Below are positions 31,341 to 40,586 of a stretch of 50,618 nt of DNA, one piece after another (positions within the stretch are counted from its first letter, which is position 1; every line of letters begins with the position of its first letter). Source of the DNA: GCA-2687025 sp964473525. Lineage in GTDB: Bacteria > Poribacteria > WGA-4E > GCA-2687025. The notes under the pieces were generated by a model. That model ran no database searches, was not told the origin of the DNA, and saw only the letters and a program-made list of their open reading frames with translations. The translations under genes were made by a program, and so were the position numbers. The DNA is taken from the NCBI GenBank assembly GCA_964473525.1, contig CAYYPK010000045.1:1-50618 (forward strand), read 5' to 3'.

Positions 31341-32161
31341 CAGGCTCCCAATTCCTGGGAGCGTTCCGCCGCGGCGCGAACGGCGGCGGCGAACGCCGCG
31401 CGAACGGAGCCCGCCTCCAACTGCTGTAAGCCGGCGGCGGTCGTACCTCCGGGTGACGTGACCTGCGTCTTGAGGACGGCCGGGTGCTCGCCGCGCTCCT
31501 GCACGACTTTCGCGGCTCCGAGAGCCGTCTGCGCGGCGAGCAGGCACGACTGCTCGAAGGTAAGCCCAAGCTGCACGCCCGCGTCCGCCATTGCCTCGAT
31601 CGCGAGGAACACGAACGCCGGGCCGCTGCCACTCAGTCCGGTAACAGCGTCGAGCAACTTCTCGTCGACGCGCACAGTGCGTCCCACGGTGCCGAATAGC
31701 GCTTCGGCGAGGCCTGTGTGGGCGTCTCCCGCGTGGGCGCCCGCGCAGATGGCTGTCGCGGCTTCACCTACAGACGCGGCTAGATTCGGCATCACCCTGA
31801 CGACGGGTGTTTCGTCGGGCAGGCCGGACCCGAGGCGGTCGGTGGACACGCCTGCGGCTATGGACAGAACCCATTGCCCGGGCTGCATGACAGCGGACAG
31901 CTCCGGCAGGATGTCGGCCAGATTCTGCGGCTTCGCGGAGAACACCACCCAGTCGACCTCATGGACGAGGTCTCCGATGGACGCGGCTACGTGAGCGCCA
32001 TGCCTCTCCGCGACAGCTTCGGCGTGATCGGCCCGCACGTCCGTCACCCAGGCGTTCTCGGGACGGATCCCACCCTCGGCGATGGCGCCGCGCAGGATGG
32101 CCTCTCCCATGAACCCAACGCCAACGAATCCGACGCGCTGTGACGATAGCTCGGCCGACAT
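31340..32161 (-). CDS. proC: Pyrroline-5-carboxylate reductase ProC (273 aa)
   Basis: ATG 32161 has GGAG five bases upstream; a TTG further up is less likely. The Rossmann motif is VGFVGVGFMGEAILRGAI. Family signatures WVVFSAKPQNLADILPEL, VVRVMPNLAASVGEAATAIC and the C-terminal dimerisation helices VTGLSGSGPAFVFLAIEAMA and VTSPGGTTAAGLQQLE follow. The enzyme makes proline from pyrroline-5-carboxylate with NAD(P)H. It lies 30 bp after yggS and is translationally coupled to divIVA. Confidence 0.95.
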   Translation of the reverse strand: MSAELSSQRVGFVGVGFMGEAILRGAIAEGGIRPENAWVTDVRADHAEAVAERHGAHVAASIGDLVHEVDWVVFSAKPQNLADILPELSAVMQPGQWVLSIAAGVSTDRLGSGLPDETPVVRVMPNLAASVGEAATAICAGAHAGDAHTGLAEALFGTVGRTVRVDEKLLDAVTGLSGSGPAFVFLAIEAMADAGVQLGLTFEQSCLLAAQTALGAAKVVQERGEHPAVLKTQVTSPGGTTAAGLQQLEAGSVRAAFAAAVRAAAERSQELGA

Positions 32162-32191
32162 TTGTACTCCGCTCAACACCGCACGCGACTG

Positions 32192-32884
32192 CTAGGGACG
32201 CTCGCCGAAGATAGCCGTTCCCAGGCGCACGAGCGTCGCGCCTTCCTCAACCGCTATCTCGAAGTCTCCCGTCATCCCCATGGAGAGTTGGTCCATTCGG
32301 ACGCGCGCATAGCCCATCGTATCGATACGACGCGCGAGGGCGTGGGTTTCTCGGAAGCACCGCCGGACGACCGATTCGTCCTGCGTGAGGGGCGCCATCG
32401 TCATCAGTCCCGCCACCCGGACTGCCTGGCATTCCTCCGCCGCGTCGAGGAGCGGCTCAATGTTGTCTGGGGAGACGCCGTGCTTGCTTGCTTCGCCTGT
32501 CACATTTACTTGCAGGAGCGCCTCTCGCGGAGCGCCGTCCTGCTCGAGCGACAGAGCGTCAAGTCTGCGCAGTAGCCGGGCCGAGTCGACCGAGTCGATG
32601 CAGTCGAACAGCGCGACAGCTTTCCGCGCCTTGTTCGACTGTAGGCTGCCCACGAGCCTCCATCGAACCTGCGCGCGCGCTTCCTGTATCTTGGGTTCCG
32701 CCTCCTGGATGCGGTTCTCGCCGATATCCGTCACACCCGCTGCCGCGGCCGCCTCGACGTAGGACGCGGGGAATCTCTTCGACACCGCGACGATCGTGAC
32801 CTCATTGGGGTCGCGATCAGCTCGGCCCGCGGCGTCCGCGACGCGCTCCTTGACCGCCCGGAAACGGCTCCCGATGTCGTCCAC
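32192..32884 (-). CDS. yggS: YggS/PROSC family pyridoxal phosphate homeostasis protein (230 aa)
   Basis: GTG 32884 has GGGAGGGG upstream and lies just after the predicted promoter; the earlier open frame overlaps the promoter and is not used. The alpha/beta-barrel of the alanine racemase N-terminal fold shows VTIVAVSKRFPASYVEAAAA with the PLP lysine, DIGENRIQEAEPKIQEA, WRLVGSLQSNKARKAVALFD, LMTMAPLTQDESVVRRCF and the end motif LSMGMTGDFEIAVEEGATLV, RLGTAIFGERP. These proteins bind PLP and balance B6 vitamers and amino-acid pools. It is the first gene of the yggS-proC-divIVA-ileS-lspA operon. Confidence 0.95.
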   Translation of the reverse strand: MDDIGSRFRAVKERVADAAGRADRDPNEVTIVAVSKRFPASYVEAAAAAGVTDIGENRIQEAEPKIQEARAQVRWRLVGSLQSNKARKAVALFDCIDSVDSARLLRRLDALSLEQDGAPREALLQVNVTGEASKHGVSPDNIEPLLDAAEECQAVRVAGLMTMAPLTQDESVVRRCFRETHALARRIDTMGYARVRMDQLSMGMTGDFEIAVEEGATLVRLGTAIFGERP

Positions 32885-32919
32885 GGCGCCCCTCCCAGCG
32901 GAGCCTGCATATTCGACCC

Positions 32920-32949
32920 ATACTATCACATTGGGGCCTGACCCTTCAA
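32920..32949 (-). promoter_or_regulatory. Promoter of the yggS-proC-divIVA-ileS-like-lspA operon
   Basis: On the minus strand TTGAAG (32949-32944), an 18-base spacer and TAGTAT (32925-32920). The predicted start near 32913 leaves a ~30-base leader to the GTG at 32884. Confidence 0.45.
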
Positions 32950-33034
32950 GTTTCGAGGGGGCGTGAACCCGCCGTACATGGGCGTTCGCGGCATCTCGCG
33001 TTGCGGACGGTCGCCGCTTGCGTCTCCGGCGACG

Positions 33035-33829
33035 CTATCGTTCGCTGGCTTGGGCCAACACCCTCTTGCGCGCCGCGTTGGCCTTCTCGGCCCAGTCGGC
33101 GTATTCGTCTGTCATGCCGTAGTCGTGGATCGTCGCCCGCTTGAGGTGTGGGGAGTAGTTCCCGATGTGCCACAGGCTGTTGCGGTAGAGCGCGAAGTCT
33201 CCCGCGTCGAGGTGCAGGCGGACCGCGCCGGGCATGCTCCGGCTGTACTGTAGGCCAACGCGCTCCCGCTCCTCGTACGTCAGTCCATCCATCCGCGCCC
33301 CAGGGATGGCTCCCTGCGGAAACAGCGAGCGCTCCTCGTCGGTGTCCGGGCGCATGTGGCTGCCGGGCACTACCCATGTGCAGTTGTCTTCATACAGAGC
33401 GCAGTTGACCTGGTTAAACAGGTCGAGGTCGGTGATCGCGCTTTCCCACATAGGGATGTCCAGGCCGGGCATGTTGTCGCGCCAGTCGCGATGCCACGGC
33501 GTGCAATACGGCAAGTCGGCGGGTTCGAACAGCACGCCGAACCACTTCCGATTCCCGTGCCTGTGGCGGGGCGACAGCACGCGCGCGATGGCGTCGATCA
33601 GCTCCGGCAGGTCGGCGTAGTCCTGGAACGCGTCGGTGTCGAGGTCGAACGAGCCGACCGGCTGTAGCCGTTGAGCTTGGGGCCCTGAACGCTCTCGGGC
33701 GATCCCGCGCGCGTTGTCCGTGACCCGGCGAAGATCGGCGATGAGGGAGGCGGGCAGGATGCCCCTGAACACGGTGTACCCGAACTCGTGGAACTCGTCG
33801 ATGCACCGACTCTCGAACTGATACGCCAC
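33035..33829 (-). CDS. Phytanoyl-CoA dioxygenase (PhyH) family Fe(II)/2-oxoglutarate oxygenase (264 aa)
   Basis: The N-terminus FHEFGYTVFRGILPASLIAD is the family opening. The metal-binding HxD is in YCTPWHRDWRDNMPG, and the distal His is probably in YRNSLWHIGNYSPHLKRATI, followed by the 2-oxoglutarate-binding Arg. ALYEDNCTWVVPGSHMRPDT is the typical core strand. These enzymes hydroxylate or halogenate diverse small molecules; the substrate cannot be read from sequence. The gene is monocistronic, divergent from the symporter gene. The 273 bp between them contains no further gene. Confidence 0.93.
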   Translation of the reverse strand: MAYQFESRCIDEFHEFGYTVFRGILPASLIADLRRVTDNARGIARERSGPQAQRLQPVGSFDLDTDAFQDYADLPELIDAIARVLSPRHRHGNRKWFGVLFEPADLPYCTPWHRDWRDNMPGLDIPMWESAITDLDLFNQVNCALYEDNCTWVVPGSHMRPDTDEERSLFPQGAIPGARMDGLTYEERERVGLQYSRSMPGAVRLHLDAGDFALYRNSLWHIGNYSPHLKRATIHDYGMTDEYADWAEKANAARKRVLAQASER

Positions 33830-34102
33830 GCGCTCCTCCTCCGTCTGTCGTGCCGCCGCTGGTGATGGCGTCCGTGACCTGGCGGCGGGGAGTGATGATA
33901 TACCGACCCGGCAGCGGCTTACGAGACCTGCGTAGGCATCGCGAGATCGTCCGTTGCGCCCAGGACGACATGCGCGGGAAGGGATCCCGGGTCATTGAGA
34001 TCACCTAACGGACGACCGAGGGGAGAGACGTCGTCTTGCTCCGAGTCTCGTAGTCCGGTACGTTCGGCGCGGATAAGCGACGGGTAGCTGGAGGCGAGGC
34101 GC

Positions 34103-35908
34103 ATGGGTTCCGCAGCAGCCTGGGTTTGGTTCGGCGTCAGTCTGTACTGGGTCTACTGCATCTTCATGGGCGTCAAGGGTCTTGGCGGAACCAAGACCGC
34201 CTCCGACTACTTCATCGCTGGCCGGCAGTTGCCCATGTGGGTGTTCGTCCTCGCGGCGACGGCGACGTCGTTCAGCGGCTGGACGTTCATCGGACATCCC
34301 GCGACGCTCTTCAAGTCTGGTCTTGCGTACGCGTTCGCGTCGTTCTACGCGATCACGATTCCCTTCTCCGGCGTGCTGTTCCTGAAGCGGCAGTGGCTCG
34401 TCGGTAGGCGATACGACTTCATCACCCCGGGCGAGATGTTCCGGCACTACTACAACAGCGAGGCGATGCGCCTGCTGACGGTGCTTGTGGCGCTCGTGTT
34501 CAGCGTTCCTTACCTCGCCGTGCAGCTGAAGGCGTGTGGGCTGCTGTTCAACAAACTCACCGGACTGCCGGTGTACGGCGGCGCGATCCTTCTGTCCGCC
34601 GTCGTTGTATTCTACGTAGCCGCTGGCGGCCTGAAATCGGTCGCGTGGGTCGACTGCCTCCAGTGCTTGCTGCTCATCGTCGGCATCGTCGTTATCGGCA
34701 TTTCGACGGTCGTCGCCATCGGTGGATGGACGGCGTTCACGGAGTCGTTGCGCGGTCTCGACGCCAAGTACCTCGAGGTGCCCGGCATCATGAAGTTCAA
34801 GGCGTCTGGACCCGAATGGACCGGCATGAAGACGCTCACGTATATGTTCGCGCTGATGGGCATTCAGGCGGCCCCGGCGTTCTCCATGTGGGCGTTCGCG
34901 AACAAGTCGGCGAACCCGTTCCGCTGGCAGCAGGTGGTCGCGTCATCGCTGGTCGTCGGCGCGGTGCTGATCTTCTTCACGGCGTTCACGGGCCTCGGTG
35001 GACAGGTGCTGTTCCAACGCGGTGACCTGGACTTGCCTCTCAACGCCGACGGGTCGCCGGTAACGGGCGCTCTCGTGCCCACCCTGATGCTGAAAACGCT
35101 GCCCACCCCACTGCTGGTGTTTGCGGCGATTGCCGCGCTAGCGGCGATGCAGTCCACCGGCGCCGCCTATATGTCCACCGGTGGAGGCATGGTGACCCGC
35201 GACCTGTTCGTGCGCTACTTCCGCCCGAACGCCACGGACAGAGAGCAGATATGGTTCGGGCGCGGGTGCGTGGTGGTTATCACTACGCTCGCGTTTGTCG
35301 TCGCCTCCGTATCTGGAGACCAACTCGTGCTGCTAGGCGGTCTCGCCGTGTCGTACGGCTTCCAGATGTATCCTGCCCTCATTGGGTCGCTGTTCTGGAG
35401 ACGCTTGACGCGCCAGGGCATCGTCGCCGGCCTGGTCGCCGGCATTGTCGGCGTCAGCGTGACGTACAGCATCCGGGGCTTCCAGTACCCGCTGACGATC
35501 CACAGCGCGGGATGGGGCATCTTCCTGAACTTCACGATCGCTGTCGCGGTCAGCTATCTAGGTCCGAAGCGGCAGGGCGACGAACTCACCCGCGTTGACG
35601 AGTTCCACAATTTCCTCAGCGAGACGGCTGGCGTGCCGCCAGAGAAGCGGCGGCTCAAGGCGATCATGTGGGTGTTGGTTCCGCTCTGGTTCATCTTCGC
35701 CATTGGGCCGGGGATCGTGCTTGGGAGCGACGCGCAGACGTTCATCCTCGGGTTGCCAAAGCTGTGGGTCTGGCAGATCGTGTGGTGGCTCGTTGGCGTG
35801 GTGATGATGTACGTGCTCGCGTTCCGTCTACAAATGTCCACGCCTCCCACCGTGTCACTCGGCGACGAGGATACGACCGTCCTGCTCAGCCGGGCAGAGG
35901 GCCGCTAG
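34103..35908 (+). CDS. Sodium:solute symporter (SSS family) (601 aa)
   Basis: ATG 34103 with GGAGG upstream. About 13 membrane helices are visible. The family marks include SDYFIAGRQLPMWVFVLAAT, TSFSGWTFIGHPATLFKSGL, VFSVPYLAVQLKACGLLFN, VFYVAAGGLKSVAWVDCLQC and LAAMQSTGAAYMSTGGGMVT. They match the PutP/SglT-like fold in which Na+ binding involves the early SFSG and the late ST/STGGG residues. The transported solute is unknown; proline/pantothenate-type and sugar members share these features. A hydrolase of the CocE type follows 29 bp later, suggesting uptake and cleavage of a common compound. Confidence 0.92.
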   Translation: MGSAAAWVWFGVSLYWVYCIFMGVKGLGGTKTASDYFIAGRQLPMWVFVLAATATSFSGWTFIGHPATLFKSGLAYAFASFYAITIPFSGVLFLKRQWLVGRRYDFITPGEMFRHYYNSEAMRLLTVLVALVFSVPYLAVQLKACGLLFNKLTGLPVYGGAILLSAVVVFYVAAGGLKSVAWVDCLQCLLLIVGIVVIGISTVVAIGGWTAFTESLRGLDAKYLEVPGIMKFKASGPEWTGMKTLTYMFALMGIQAAPAFSMWAFANKSANPFRWQQVVASSLVVGAVLIFFTAFTGLGGQVLFQRGDLDLPLNADGSPVTGALVPTLMLKTLPTPLLVFAAIAALAAMQSTGAAYMSTGGGMVTRDLFVRYFRPNATDREQIWFGRGCVVVITTLAFVVASVSGDQLVLLGGLAVSYGFQMYPALIGSLFWRRLTRQGIVAGLVAGIVGVSVTYSIRGFQYPLTIHSAGWGIFLNFTIAVAVSYLGPKRQGDELTRVDEFHNFLSETAGVPPEKRRLKAIMWVLVPLWFIFAIGPGIVLGSDAQTFILGLPKLWVWQIVWWLVGVVMMYVLAFRLQMSTPPTVSLGDEDTTVLLSRAEGR

Positions 35909-35937
35909 CACGGCCAATGCACACGCAAGGAGATGGC

Positions 35938-37767
35938 ATGTCCGCGGCGTATGAAGGCTCGTCCCAGCAGTACGAGGCGCTACGCGAGAGCGATGTCATG
36001 GCTCCCATGCGCGATGGTGTCCGCCTCGCGGGAGATGTCTACCGGCCGGCGCTTGACGGACGCGCCGTCGAGGGTGAGTTCCCCGTCCTCCTCGAACGCA
36101 CGCCCTACGACAAAGCGGCGCCGGGTTGCAGCGCACGCGGCAAGTACTTCGCGCGTCGCGGCTATGTGTTCGTCATCCAGGACGTGCGAGGACGCTTCGC
36201 TAGCGAGGGCGAGTTCTACGCCTTCGCGAAGGAGGCGCCCGACGGCTACGACACCGTCGAATGGCTCGCCGCGCAGCCGTGGAGCAACGGGAGCGTCGGC
36301 ACGATGGGAGACTCCTACTGCGGCAGCGACCAGAGCGCGCTCGCGACGCTGAACCCACCGCATCTCAGCACGATGGTTGTCGCCGTCGGCGCTAGCAACT
36401 ACTACCACTGCTCCATGCGACAGAACGGCGCGCTGGAGCAGCGCTTCATGATCTACGCGTTCCGCATGGCGACGACGAGCAAGGAGGCGCTGGCGAACCC
36501 GGACATCAAGGCGGCGTTGGACAAGGCGTTCGCCGAAGTCGGCGACTGGGTGAAGCGCGCGCCGCTGAAGCGCGGATCGTCTCCCCTGCGCCTCTTACCT
36601 AGTTACGAGCAGTGGGCGCTGGACATCCTCCAGCACGGCGAATACGACGACTACTGGAAGCAGCGCGGTTACGCGATCTCCGAATACTACGACGAACACG
36701 CGGATGTCCCGACGCTGTACCTCGGCGGCTGGTACGACTCCTACGCCAGGGCGACGTGTGAGAACTACGTCGCCTTGTCGCGCGCCAAGAAGTCGCGGCA
36801 AGTGTTGCTCATGGGACCGTGGACGCACGGCGCCTACGAGACGCCGTTCTCCGGCGACCTGGAGTTCGGGCCGGATGGCGTCATCAACTACAACGACCTG
36901 CGTTTGGCGTGGTTCGACCACATGATGAAGGGCATGCGCACGGAGGCCGAGACGTGGGGGCCGGCCCGACTCTACATCATGGGCCACGGCGACGGTAGCC
37001 AGACGGTCGGTGGCAAGATCGACCACGGCGGCGTCTGGCGTAACGAACCGGACTTCCCACTGCCCAGCGCCACGCCGGCGCCGTTCTACCTCCACGCCAA
37101 CGGGTCGCTGGCCACGGGGCCTCCCACGGCAGAGGACGTCAAGCCGACGCGGTACGACTTCGACCCGCGTGACCCCGTGCCGACGATCGGTGGCGGCATC
37201 TCCGCGGGCGACCCCATCATCAGCCCGGGTGGGTACAACCAGGTAGGCGCGCCGAGGTTCTTCGGCTGTGAGGATCGGCTGCCGCTGAACGCCCGCGATG
37301 ACGTGCTCACCTTCCAGACGGAGCCACTGCTTCGAGACACGGAGGTGACGGGACCCATCTCCGTGACGCTCTATGCGTCCTCGTCGTGCGTGGACACGGA
37401 CTTCACCGCGAAGCTCATCGACCCCTACCCGCCGTCCGGCGAATACCCGGACGGACTCGCCGTGAACGTCACCGACAGCATTCTGCGCGCGCGCTACCGG
37501 AACGGCTGGGACCAGCCGGAACTGATGGACCCGGGCGAAGTGTACGAACTGAGGTTCGAGCTGTACCCCACCGCAAACGTCTTCCGTGCGGGGCATTGCA
37601 TCCGCCTCGACATCAGCAGCAGCAACTGGCCGCGGTTCGACGTCAATCCGAACACGGGCGGAGATCTCGGGCTGGAACGGCGGTTCAGGGTCGCGGAGCA
37701 GGCGATCTACCACGACAGCGCTCGGCCGTCGCATGTGACGCTGCCTCTCGTCGCCGCGGGGACATGA
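35938..37767 (+). CDS. CocE/NonD (X-Pro dipeptidyl-peptidase-like) family hydrolase (609 aa)
   Basis: ATG 35938 has AAGGAG five bases upstream. The alpha/beta-hydrolase domain opens VMAPMRDGVRLAGDVYRPAL and has RTPYDKAA. The nucleophile elbow is GTMGDSYCGSDQSALA (GDSYCG). The acid is in YLGGWYDSYARATCENYVAL and the His in LLMGPWTHGAYETPF. A C-terminal jelly-roll (RDTEVTGPISVTLYASSS, VFRAGHCIRLDISSSNWPRF) completes the S15-type layout of X-Pro peptidases, cocaine esterases and glutaryl-7-ACA acylases. There is no signal peptide, so it is cytoplasmic. It is probably co-transcribed with the symporter. Confidence 0.93.
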   Translation: MSAAYEGSSQQYEALRESDVMAPMRDGVRLAGDVYRPALDGRAVEGEFPVLLERTPYDKAAPGCSARGKYFARRGYVFVIQDVRGRFASEGEFYAFAKEAPDGYDTVEWLAAQPWSNGSVGTMGDSYCGSDQSALATLNPPHLSTMVVAVGASNYYHCSMRQNGALEQRFMIYAFRMATTSKEALANPDIKAALDKAFAEVGDWVKRAPLKRGSSPLRLLPSYEQWALDILQHGEYDDYWKQRGYAISEYYDEHADVPTLYLGGWYDSYARATCENYVALSRAKKSRQVLLMGPWTHGAYETPFSGDLEFGPDGVINYNDLRLAWFDHMMKGMRTEAETWGPARLYIMGHGDGSQTVGGKIDHGGVWRNEPDFPLPSATPAPFYLHANGSLATGPPTAEDVKPTRYDFDPRDPVPTIGGGISAGDPIISPGGYNQVGAPRFFGCEDRLPLNARDDVLTFQTEPLLRDTEVTGPISVTLYASSSCVDTDFTAKLIDPYPPSGEYPDGLAVNVTDSILRARYRNGWDQPELMDPGEVYELRFELYPTANVFRAGHCIRLDISSSNWPRFDVNPNTGGDLGLERRFRVAEQAIYHDSARPSHVTLPLVAAGT

Positions 37768-37837
37768 CGCGTCGATTCGCGGCGAGAATATCCGGGCGAC
37801 CTGGCCAGGCCGCACGCGTTTTGTTGGGAGCTGAGCG

Positions 37838-38752
37838 CTGGAGTTCACGCTGAGCGCGGATCATCTGGCCGACCTGTGCCGCTCGCATTGCTTCCCGATA
37901 CTGGGCGAGGGCATGGCGTTCGTAGCTCTACGCGGGGCGATCCCCGTGGACGACGGCCCCGACTTTCGCGAGAACCACGTCATCTGCTTGATGGAAGTCG
38001 ACTACCGCTCGCCACGGTGTGTCATCGCGCAGTGGACACCCGCAGAGGGACGGTACGCCGTGTTTCCCGGGAGCACCGTCCACCACGTGAGCTATGTTGA
38101 CGCCGGGATCGGCACGAACCTGATGCTGCCTGGCCGCTTCGAGTACCGTCGAGGAACGCACCGCGCCAACATGCCGACCGCCCACGAGGCGTTCCGCCAG
38201 ATATCGGACGCGCCGATCCTGCGCCACGCGGACGGGACCGCAAACCACTACGCCGCCTCCATTCAGCACTACAACCCACCGAACAACTTGCACGCCGGGT
38301 GGGCCATGGGAGTCGACTACCCGTGGTACGGAAGCGCTGGATGTCAGGTCGTCGTGGGCTTCCCGCAGTGCCCAAGGAGAGACGACGCTCCCAACGTGGG
38401 TCCGTGGAAGCGCTTCAAGGACAACGCCTATGCGACGGATCAGGATGTGTTCGCGTACATCCTGCTGAATGGGCGTGACGCGCTGAGGGCCGCCCGCCGA
38501 GGAGACGCGGCGCCGAAGCGCCTGCTGTTCGGATCGGCAGGCGAGCCCGTGGCGCGGCTCCAGGAGCAACTTACGCGGCTCGCCCTCTACTCAGGGCAGG
38601 TCGACGGGCAGTTGGGTGTTGCTACCCACCGCGCCGTCCTCGCGTTCCAGGAGGAGTCGTTTCGACCGTATACAGATCGGCCGGGAGCCGTGGACGGCGT
38701 CGTCGGGGCCATCACGGCGGAGGCGCTCGGTCTCGATACTGCGCAGGCGTGA
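37838..38752 (+). CDS. Peptidoglycan-binding-domain protein of unknown activity (about 304 aa)
   Basis: The only ATG (37913) starts within what looks like a conserved region. The frame upstream stays open to a TGA at 37832 and reads LEFTLSADHLADLCRSHCFP. With GGGAG seven bases before it, CTG 37838 is a plausible non-canonical start; no ATG, GTG or TTG is available upstream. The N-terminal 190 residues include FVALRGAIPVDDG, FPGSTVHHVSYVD, NNLHAGW and YGSAGCQVVVGFPQC, whose H...GSAGC pattern faintly recalls L,D-transpeptidases. The C-terminal ~70 residues are a peptidoglycan_binding_1 domain (VARLQEQLTRLALYSGQVDG, THRAVLAFQEE, VDGVVGAITAEAL). There is no signal peptide. Cell-wall or phage-like lytic function is possible. 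Confidence 0.7.
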   Translation: MEFTLSADHLADLCRSHCFPILGEGMAFVALRGAIPVDDGPDFRENHVICLMEVDYRSPRCVIAQWTPAEGRYAVFPGSTVHHVSYVDAGIGTNLMLPGRFEYRRGTHRANMPTAHEAFRQISDAPILRHADGTANHYAASIQHYNPPNNLHAGWAMGVDYPWYGSAGCQVVVGFPQCPRRDDAPNVGPWKRFKDNAYATDQDVFAYILLNGRDALRAARRGDAAPKRLLFGSAGEPVARLQEQLTRLALYSGQVDGQLGVATHRAVLAFQEESFRPYTDRPGAVDGVVGAITAEALGLDTAQA

Positions 38753-39082
38753 CAGGGCAGATCGTAGCGTTCCTACCGCGAGCCCTCCAGGGCCTCGGAG
38801 TGGACTGGGCAGCGTGGCGCGGTTTATTATCGAGTGGTGGGTCCGATAATGCGGCTCCAATCCCTTCCTGCTCCCGTCGCGGCCTCCACCCCTGGCGCAT
38901 TGGGCACTACTTAGGCGCGGCGTGGTCGGAGGGCGGCCAGTCTCGCGCGGCCCCGACCAGCGGTCTGGCGAACAGTCGCGGTTGTCCTATCCGCAGGTAG
39001 AGCAGGCTGATTCTGGATGGCGACGCGCGCCAGACGCGCACGGTGGCCACGGGCCCGGTGGCATCTCCAAGGGGACGCAACG
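38753..39082. promoter_or_regulatory. Gene-free interval upstream of the chemoreceptor, with an inverted repeat
   Basis: No coding region is supported. A 7-bp inverted repeat, ATTATCG - 11 bases - CGATAAT at 38826-38850, lies in the only AT-rich patch and could be an operator. A short GAGCCCT/AGGGCCTC hairpin just before it may end the upstream transcript. Confidence 0.35.
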
Positions 39083-40525
39083 ATGTCCATTCGAGCGAAG
39101 ATCATCTCCGGCTATGTAGTGGCTCTCGCAATGCTGGTCGCCGTCGGCGGCGTCGCCTACTACAACGTCCATCGGCTAATAACGACGGCGGAGTGGACGG
39201 CCCACACCCACGAAGTGCTCGAGGCGGCCAGTCACCTTGAGTCGTCTCTGAACTTCGCCGAGACGGGCGCGCGAGGCTATGTCATTGGCGGAGACCCCTT
39301 CTACCTGAAGGAGTTCACGGACCAGGCAGAAGAGGCCAGGAGAACGCTAGCGAGCATCAAGACGCTCACCTCCGACAATCCCGCCCAACAGCTACGTCTT
39401 GGCACGCTGGCTGCCCAGACAGAGCAACTCTTCGCCGACCTTGCCGCGCTGAACGTCCTTCGAGACACCGAAGGTCCGGCTGCGACGGTGGCAGCGTTCG
39501 AGGAGGGTGCTGGCACGGAATCCATGGGGGCTGCGCGGGCGTCCATACACGAGGTGGCAGACGAAGAGCGGAGTCTTCTGGCGACGCGACAGCAGGCTTC
39601 CGAGGCTGCCGCCCGCACAACGCAGATCGTGGTCATCGCAGGCGCGAGCGTTGCGTTCGTGATACTCATCCCCACGTGTGTCCTCGTGCTACGCAGCATA
39701 TCCAGGCCGCTCAGCGCTGCAACCCAAGCGCTGAGTGCGGTTGCCAACCGGATAAGTGGGGCCGTGCAGCAGCAGGAGGCGTCCGTATCGGTACAGACAT
39801 CCTCCGTCGCTGAGACCACGGCGACCATCGAGGAACTGCATGCCTCGGTCCAGAGCACCGGAAGGCAGGCGAAGGGAACTTCCGAGCAGTCCCGGGAGGC
39901 GGCTACTTTGGCTCAGGAGGGAGCGTCGGCGATCCTGGGCACCATTGCCGAGATGGACGCCGTCCGCGAGAAGGTCGCCGAGATGGCGGACGAGATCGTC
40001 GCGCTGGGCGAGGAGGCGAATCAGATCAACCAGGCCGCCACTGCAGTGGGGAGCCTCGCCAGCCAGACGCACATCTTGTCCTTGAACGCCGCGGTCGAAG
40101 CGGCGCGGGCTGGGGAGCAGGGCAAAGGCTTTTCGGTCGTAGCCGATGAGATACGGAATCTGGCGGACGAGAGCCAGAAATCCGCGAGCGAGATACGGCA
40201 CATCGTGACGCGCGTCCAGGATGCGACGAACCGGACGGTCATGGTGGCCGAAGCAGGCGTAAAGGCCGTCGAGAGTACGATCGCTGAGTCCAACAACGAC
40301 ATCGAGACGTTCCAGAAGCTCACCGCTGGTCTCGAGGCGTCCGTCGAAGGCGCCATGACGACGTCTCACGCGGTCCTACAACAGACCACGGCGACGGGGC
40401 AGGTGACCGAAGCCATGTTGGCAATCAACGAGACCATGGAGCAGACCACCGAGAGCCTGCACGCCACCACGCGCGCCGTTGCCGAGCTGCTATCTACGTC
40501 GCAGAACCTGCGCGCGCTGGTGTAG
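39083..40525 (+). CDS. Methyl-accepting chemotaxis protein with CHASE3-type sensor domain (480 aa)
   Basis: ATG 39083 follows AAGGGGACGCAACG. TM1 is IISGYVVALAMLVAVGGVAY. A helical periplasmic domain with LNFAETGARGYVIGGDPFYL is characteristic of CHASE3. TM2 is VVIAGASVAFVILIPTCVLV. The cytoplasmic part lacks an obvious full HAMP and passes quickly into the signalling coiled coil, with a tip like the conserved MCP hairpin (LASQTHILSLNAAVEAARAG, EQGKGFSVVADEIRNLADES). The receptor would signal to CheA/CheW, none of which are in the window. The ligand is unknown. Confidence 0.93.
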   Translation: MSIRAKIISGYVVALAMLVAVGGVAYYNVHRLITTAEWTAHTHEVLEAASHLESSLNFAETGARGYVIGGDPFYLKEFTDQAEEARRTLASIKTLTSDNPAQQLRLGTLAAQTEQLFADLAALNVLRDTEGPAATVAAFEEGAGTESMGAARASIHEVADEERSLLATRQQASEAAARTTQIVVIAGASVAFVILIPTCVLVLRSISRPLSAATQALSAVANRISGAVQQQEASVSVQTSSVAETTATIEELHASVQSTGRQAKGTSEQSREAATLAQEGASAILGTIAEMDAVREKVAEMADEIVALGEEANQINQAATAVGSLASQTHILSLNAAVEAARAGEQGKGFSVVADEIRNLADESQKSASEIRHIVTRVQDATNRTVMVAEAGVKAVESTIAESNNDIETFQKLTAGLEASVEGAMTTSHAVLQQTTATGQVTEAMLAINETMEQTTESLHATTRAVAELLSTSQNLRALV

Positions 40526-40586
40526 CGGCTCCGATGGTGCGCCTGTCGCGAACTCTCCGGCGAATATCGCTGCCCTTACTCGACCG

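Noticed and set aside
36595..37848. 417-residue minus-strand frame opposite the CocE-type hydrolase
   Set aside because: It is antisense to a fully conserved enzyme, and its Val/Arg-rich composition is typical of a GC-rich shadow frame.
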